Source of the DNA: Liolophura sinensis | Taxonomy: Eukaryota > Mollusca > Polyplacophora > Chitonida > Chitonidae | Length of the DNA: 52,400 nt | Assembly: GCF_032854445.1 (NCBI RefSeq) | Contig: NW_027018248.1 | Span: 1 to 52,400 of the forward strand | Direction of reading: 5' to 3' | In this document: piece after piece, positions 51,201 to 52,400 of the stretch | How the letters are laid out: each line of letters begins with the position of its first letter | Numbering within the stretch: the first letter of the stretch is position 1 | The notes under the pieces: model-generated | What the model saw: the letters and a program-made list of their open reading frames with translations, nothing else | Databases searched by the model: none | Told to the model about the DNA's origin: nothing | Position numbers and translations under genes: made by a program

Positions 51201-52400
51201 AGATAAAGACATTGAGTTTGTCTTTGACTTAGAAGTAAGACAACTGCTGGGTGAGTTAAATGGGCTTGGCCCAAAGATTTGACGTCGTCTGGGCTACCGA
51301 AGGGCACATAACTTATAATGAAAAGTTGAATATAGTAATGACCAGTCGCGATTGTACATAGTTAATGTAGCCGATTTCAATTAGCAAAAAGACCAGGCAA
51401 AAATCCAAAAGTGGAAAAACTGTTCCAATGCTGCTGGTAAGAGGCTAATCCGACGTATTTTTTGACGAGAAATCGAATGGTGCAAACCGCGTTGCTCTCC
51501 GACCAATACTTTTGGCTGTAGCCACAAATGAATAATCATTGATGTCAAGATCACGTGCCCAGCAACGGCCTCTTACTCCATGGAAACCAAGGAATTTGCA
51601 ATTTTCAACAGCTGGAGATGCCTGGCCCAATTGCGCATCTTTTGGCACCTTATTGATGTGGGTCAGTGTTCAATTGTACTTTTTACATCAGACTTTATCA
51701 TCTACCTTCGTTTTTTTTTATATACAAATGGTGTGGTTTTTCTACATGTAGATAAAGACATTGAGTTTGTCTTCGACTTAGAAGTGAGACATTTGCTGGG
51801 TGAGTTAAAATGGGCTTGGCCCAAAGATTTGACGTCGTCTGGCTACCGAAGGCCACATAACTTATAATGAAAAGTTGAATATAGTAATGACCAGTCGCGA
51901 TTGTACATAGTTAATGTAGCCCATTTCAATTAGCAAAAAGACCTGGCAAAAATCCAAAAGTGGAAAAACTGTTCCAATGCTGCTGGTAAGAAGCTAATCC
52001 GACGTATTTTTTTGACGAGAAATCGAATGGTGCAAACCGCGTTGCTCTCCGACCAATACTTTTGCTGTAGCCACAAATGAATAATCATTGATGTCAAGAT
52101 CACGTGCCCAGCAACGGCTCTTACTCCATGGAAACCAAGGAAATTTGCAATTTTTCAACAGCTGGAGATGCCTGGCCCAATTGCGCATCTTTTGGCACCT
52201 TATTGATGTGGGTCAGTGTTCAATTGTACTTTTTACATCAGACTTTATCATGTACCTTGTGTTTTTTTTATATACAAATGGTGTGGTTTTTCTACATGTA
52301 GATAAAGACATTGAGTTTGTCTTCGACTTAGAAGTAAGACATTGCTGGGTGAGTTAAATGGGCTTGGCCCAAAGATTTGACGTCGTCTGGGCTACCGAAG
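48260..52400. repeat. Second, incomplete copy of the long-period block
   Basis: Anchors are 48260, 48810, 49359, 49908, 50455, 51005, 51555 and 52104 (last unit cut by the window end). It starts in register with the block at 42211. It also contains the 49908-50455 pair (GTTAAATTG with GTCTTTGAC, then CCGTGTTGC and CATCAGACTTTATCATG), which matches 19110-19660 and partly 23509-24059. The unit at 51005 repeats the 49908 body (TTAAATTG, CTATATGTAG). The segment has the highest density of private single-base indels in the window. Confidence 0.8.
49180..52400. other. Indel-rich stretch, probable low base accuracy
   Basis: Many private single-base gains or losses occur in about 3.2 kb. Examples: CGCAAAAGACC (49190), CCAAGAAATTT (49391), TTCAATTTGTAC (49479), ATGAAAGTT (49670), CTGGCCAATTG (49976), AAGTACTTGTG (50054), AAATGTGTGG (50078), CTGTTCAATG (50870), CGGCCTCTT (51568), GGAATTTGC (51591), TCTGGCTACC (51838), TTTGCTGTAG (52062) and GACATTGCTGG (52338). 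Comparable clusters lie at about 1-1600, 11280-12620 and 39750-43170. Most of the 20-39 kb interval has almost none. Most changes are at short homopolymers, which points to residual long-read error. A less homogenised stretch of array is the alternative. Confidence 0.7.

Larger units (their letters stand above)
1..52400. repeat. Satellite DNA array, ~550-bp monomer, head to tail
   Basis: The same ~550-bp sequence repeats from the first base to the last with no unique sequence between copies and no change of orientation. The anchor GTGCCCAGCAAC recurs at 414, 967, 1501, 2053, 2604, 3154, 3704, 4254, 4804, 5354 and onward to 52104. That makes 95 anchors with a mean step of 549.9 bp (most steps 549-551). 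The window starts within a monomer (the part after TATCAAGTACC) and ends within one, so the array continues on both sides. Copies differ by scattered substitutions and short indels. The pattern is typical of eukaryotic satellite DNA homogenised by unequal exchange or gene conversion. Chromosomal position (centromere, pericentromere or subtelomere) and taxon cannot be read from the sequence. I do not recognise the monomer as a named satellite family. Confidence 0.98.

Noticed and set aside
414-52357. Hundreds of 60-97 codon ORFs on both strands as genes
   Set aside because: They are the same few frames repeated once per 550 bp, overlap each other in several frames, often begin with GTG or TTG, show no recognisable domain, and vary at amino-acid-changing sites without constraint. 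They are by-products of a conserved DNA repeat.
1-52400. CRISPR array
   Set aside because: Repeats are about 550 bp with no unique spacers between them, and no cas-like genes are present.
1-52400. Tandem-repeat protein gene
   Set aside because: 550 is not a multiple of three, so the frame shifts by one each unit, and stop codons occur in every frame within a monomer.
1-52400. rDNA intergenic-spacer subrepeats
   Set aside because: No rRNA gene or recognisable rDNA flank appears in 52 kb. An array this long without an rRNA unit would be unusual for a spacer.
1-52400. Transposable element or long terminal repeat insertion
   Set aside because: No unit is interrupted by foreign sequence. The largest length change is a 16-bp loss, and I saw no target-site duplications or terminal inverted repeats.
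1-52400. tRNA, rRNA or structured ncRNA gene inside the monomer
   Set aside because: The dyads are 5-6 bp per arm and isolated. No cloverleaf or recognisable rRNA segment was found by eye on either strand.

Overview
The whole 52.4 kb window is one uninterrupted head-to-tail satellite DNA array. I see no protein-coding gene, RNA gene, transposon body or unique sequence in it. The monomer is about 550 bp and about 41% GC (hand count of one unit). Taking the recurring GTGCCCAGCAAC as an anchor, I mapped 95 anchors from 414 to 52104. The mean spacing is 549.9 bp, all copies point the same way, and there are partial units at both ends. The array enters and leaves the window in mid-monomer, so neither true edge is visible. 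A uniform array this long, with nested higher-order periodicity, suggests eukaryotic nuclear heterochromatin (centromeric, pericentromeric or subtelomeric). The sequence does not let me name the species or clade.

Monomers differ by a small set of shared substitutions and 1-2 bp indels. These variants recur in order and reveal higher-order repeats (HORs) whose period changes along the window. From 1 to 6454 there is a mosaic. From 6455 to about 13059 there are two copies of a 6-unit HOR (about 3.3 kb) built on a 3-unit rhythm, and the 3-unit rhythm continues to about 17461. From 17462 to 38907 there is an 8-unit HOR (about 4.4 kb) in five copies, two of which (21310-25708 and 25709-30106) look almost identical. 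From 38908 to 41109 a block resembles units near 1501-3703. From 42211 to the end there is a longer pattern of about 11 units, interrupted and incomplete in its second copy.

Each monomer carries short dyad symmetries, among them a perfect 12-bp palindrome TCTACATGTAGA, and a T8 tract running into TATATA. Some carry a second perfect 12-bp palindrome, TGGCTATAGCCA, which appears in every third unit across about 10 kb. Short ORFs recur only because the monomers are alike. Single-base indels cluster at about 0-1.6, 11.3-12.7, 39.5-43.2 and 49.2-52.4 kb, which looks like residual sequencing error or less homogenised DNA. The points worth following are the HOR architecture, the phased palindrome variant, the chimeric units and the very recent 4.4 kb duplication. 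I see no encoded molecular system.
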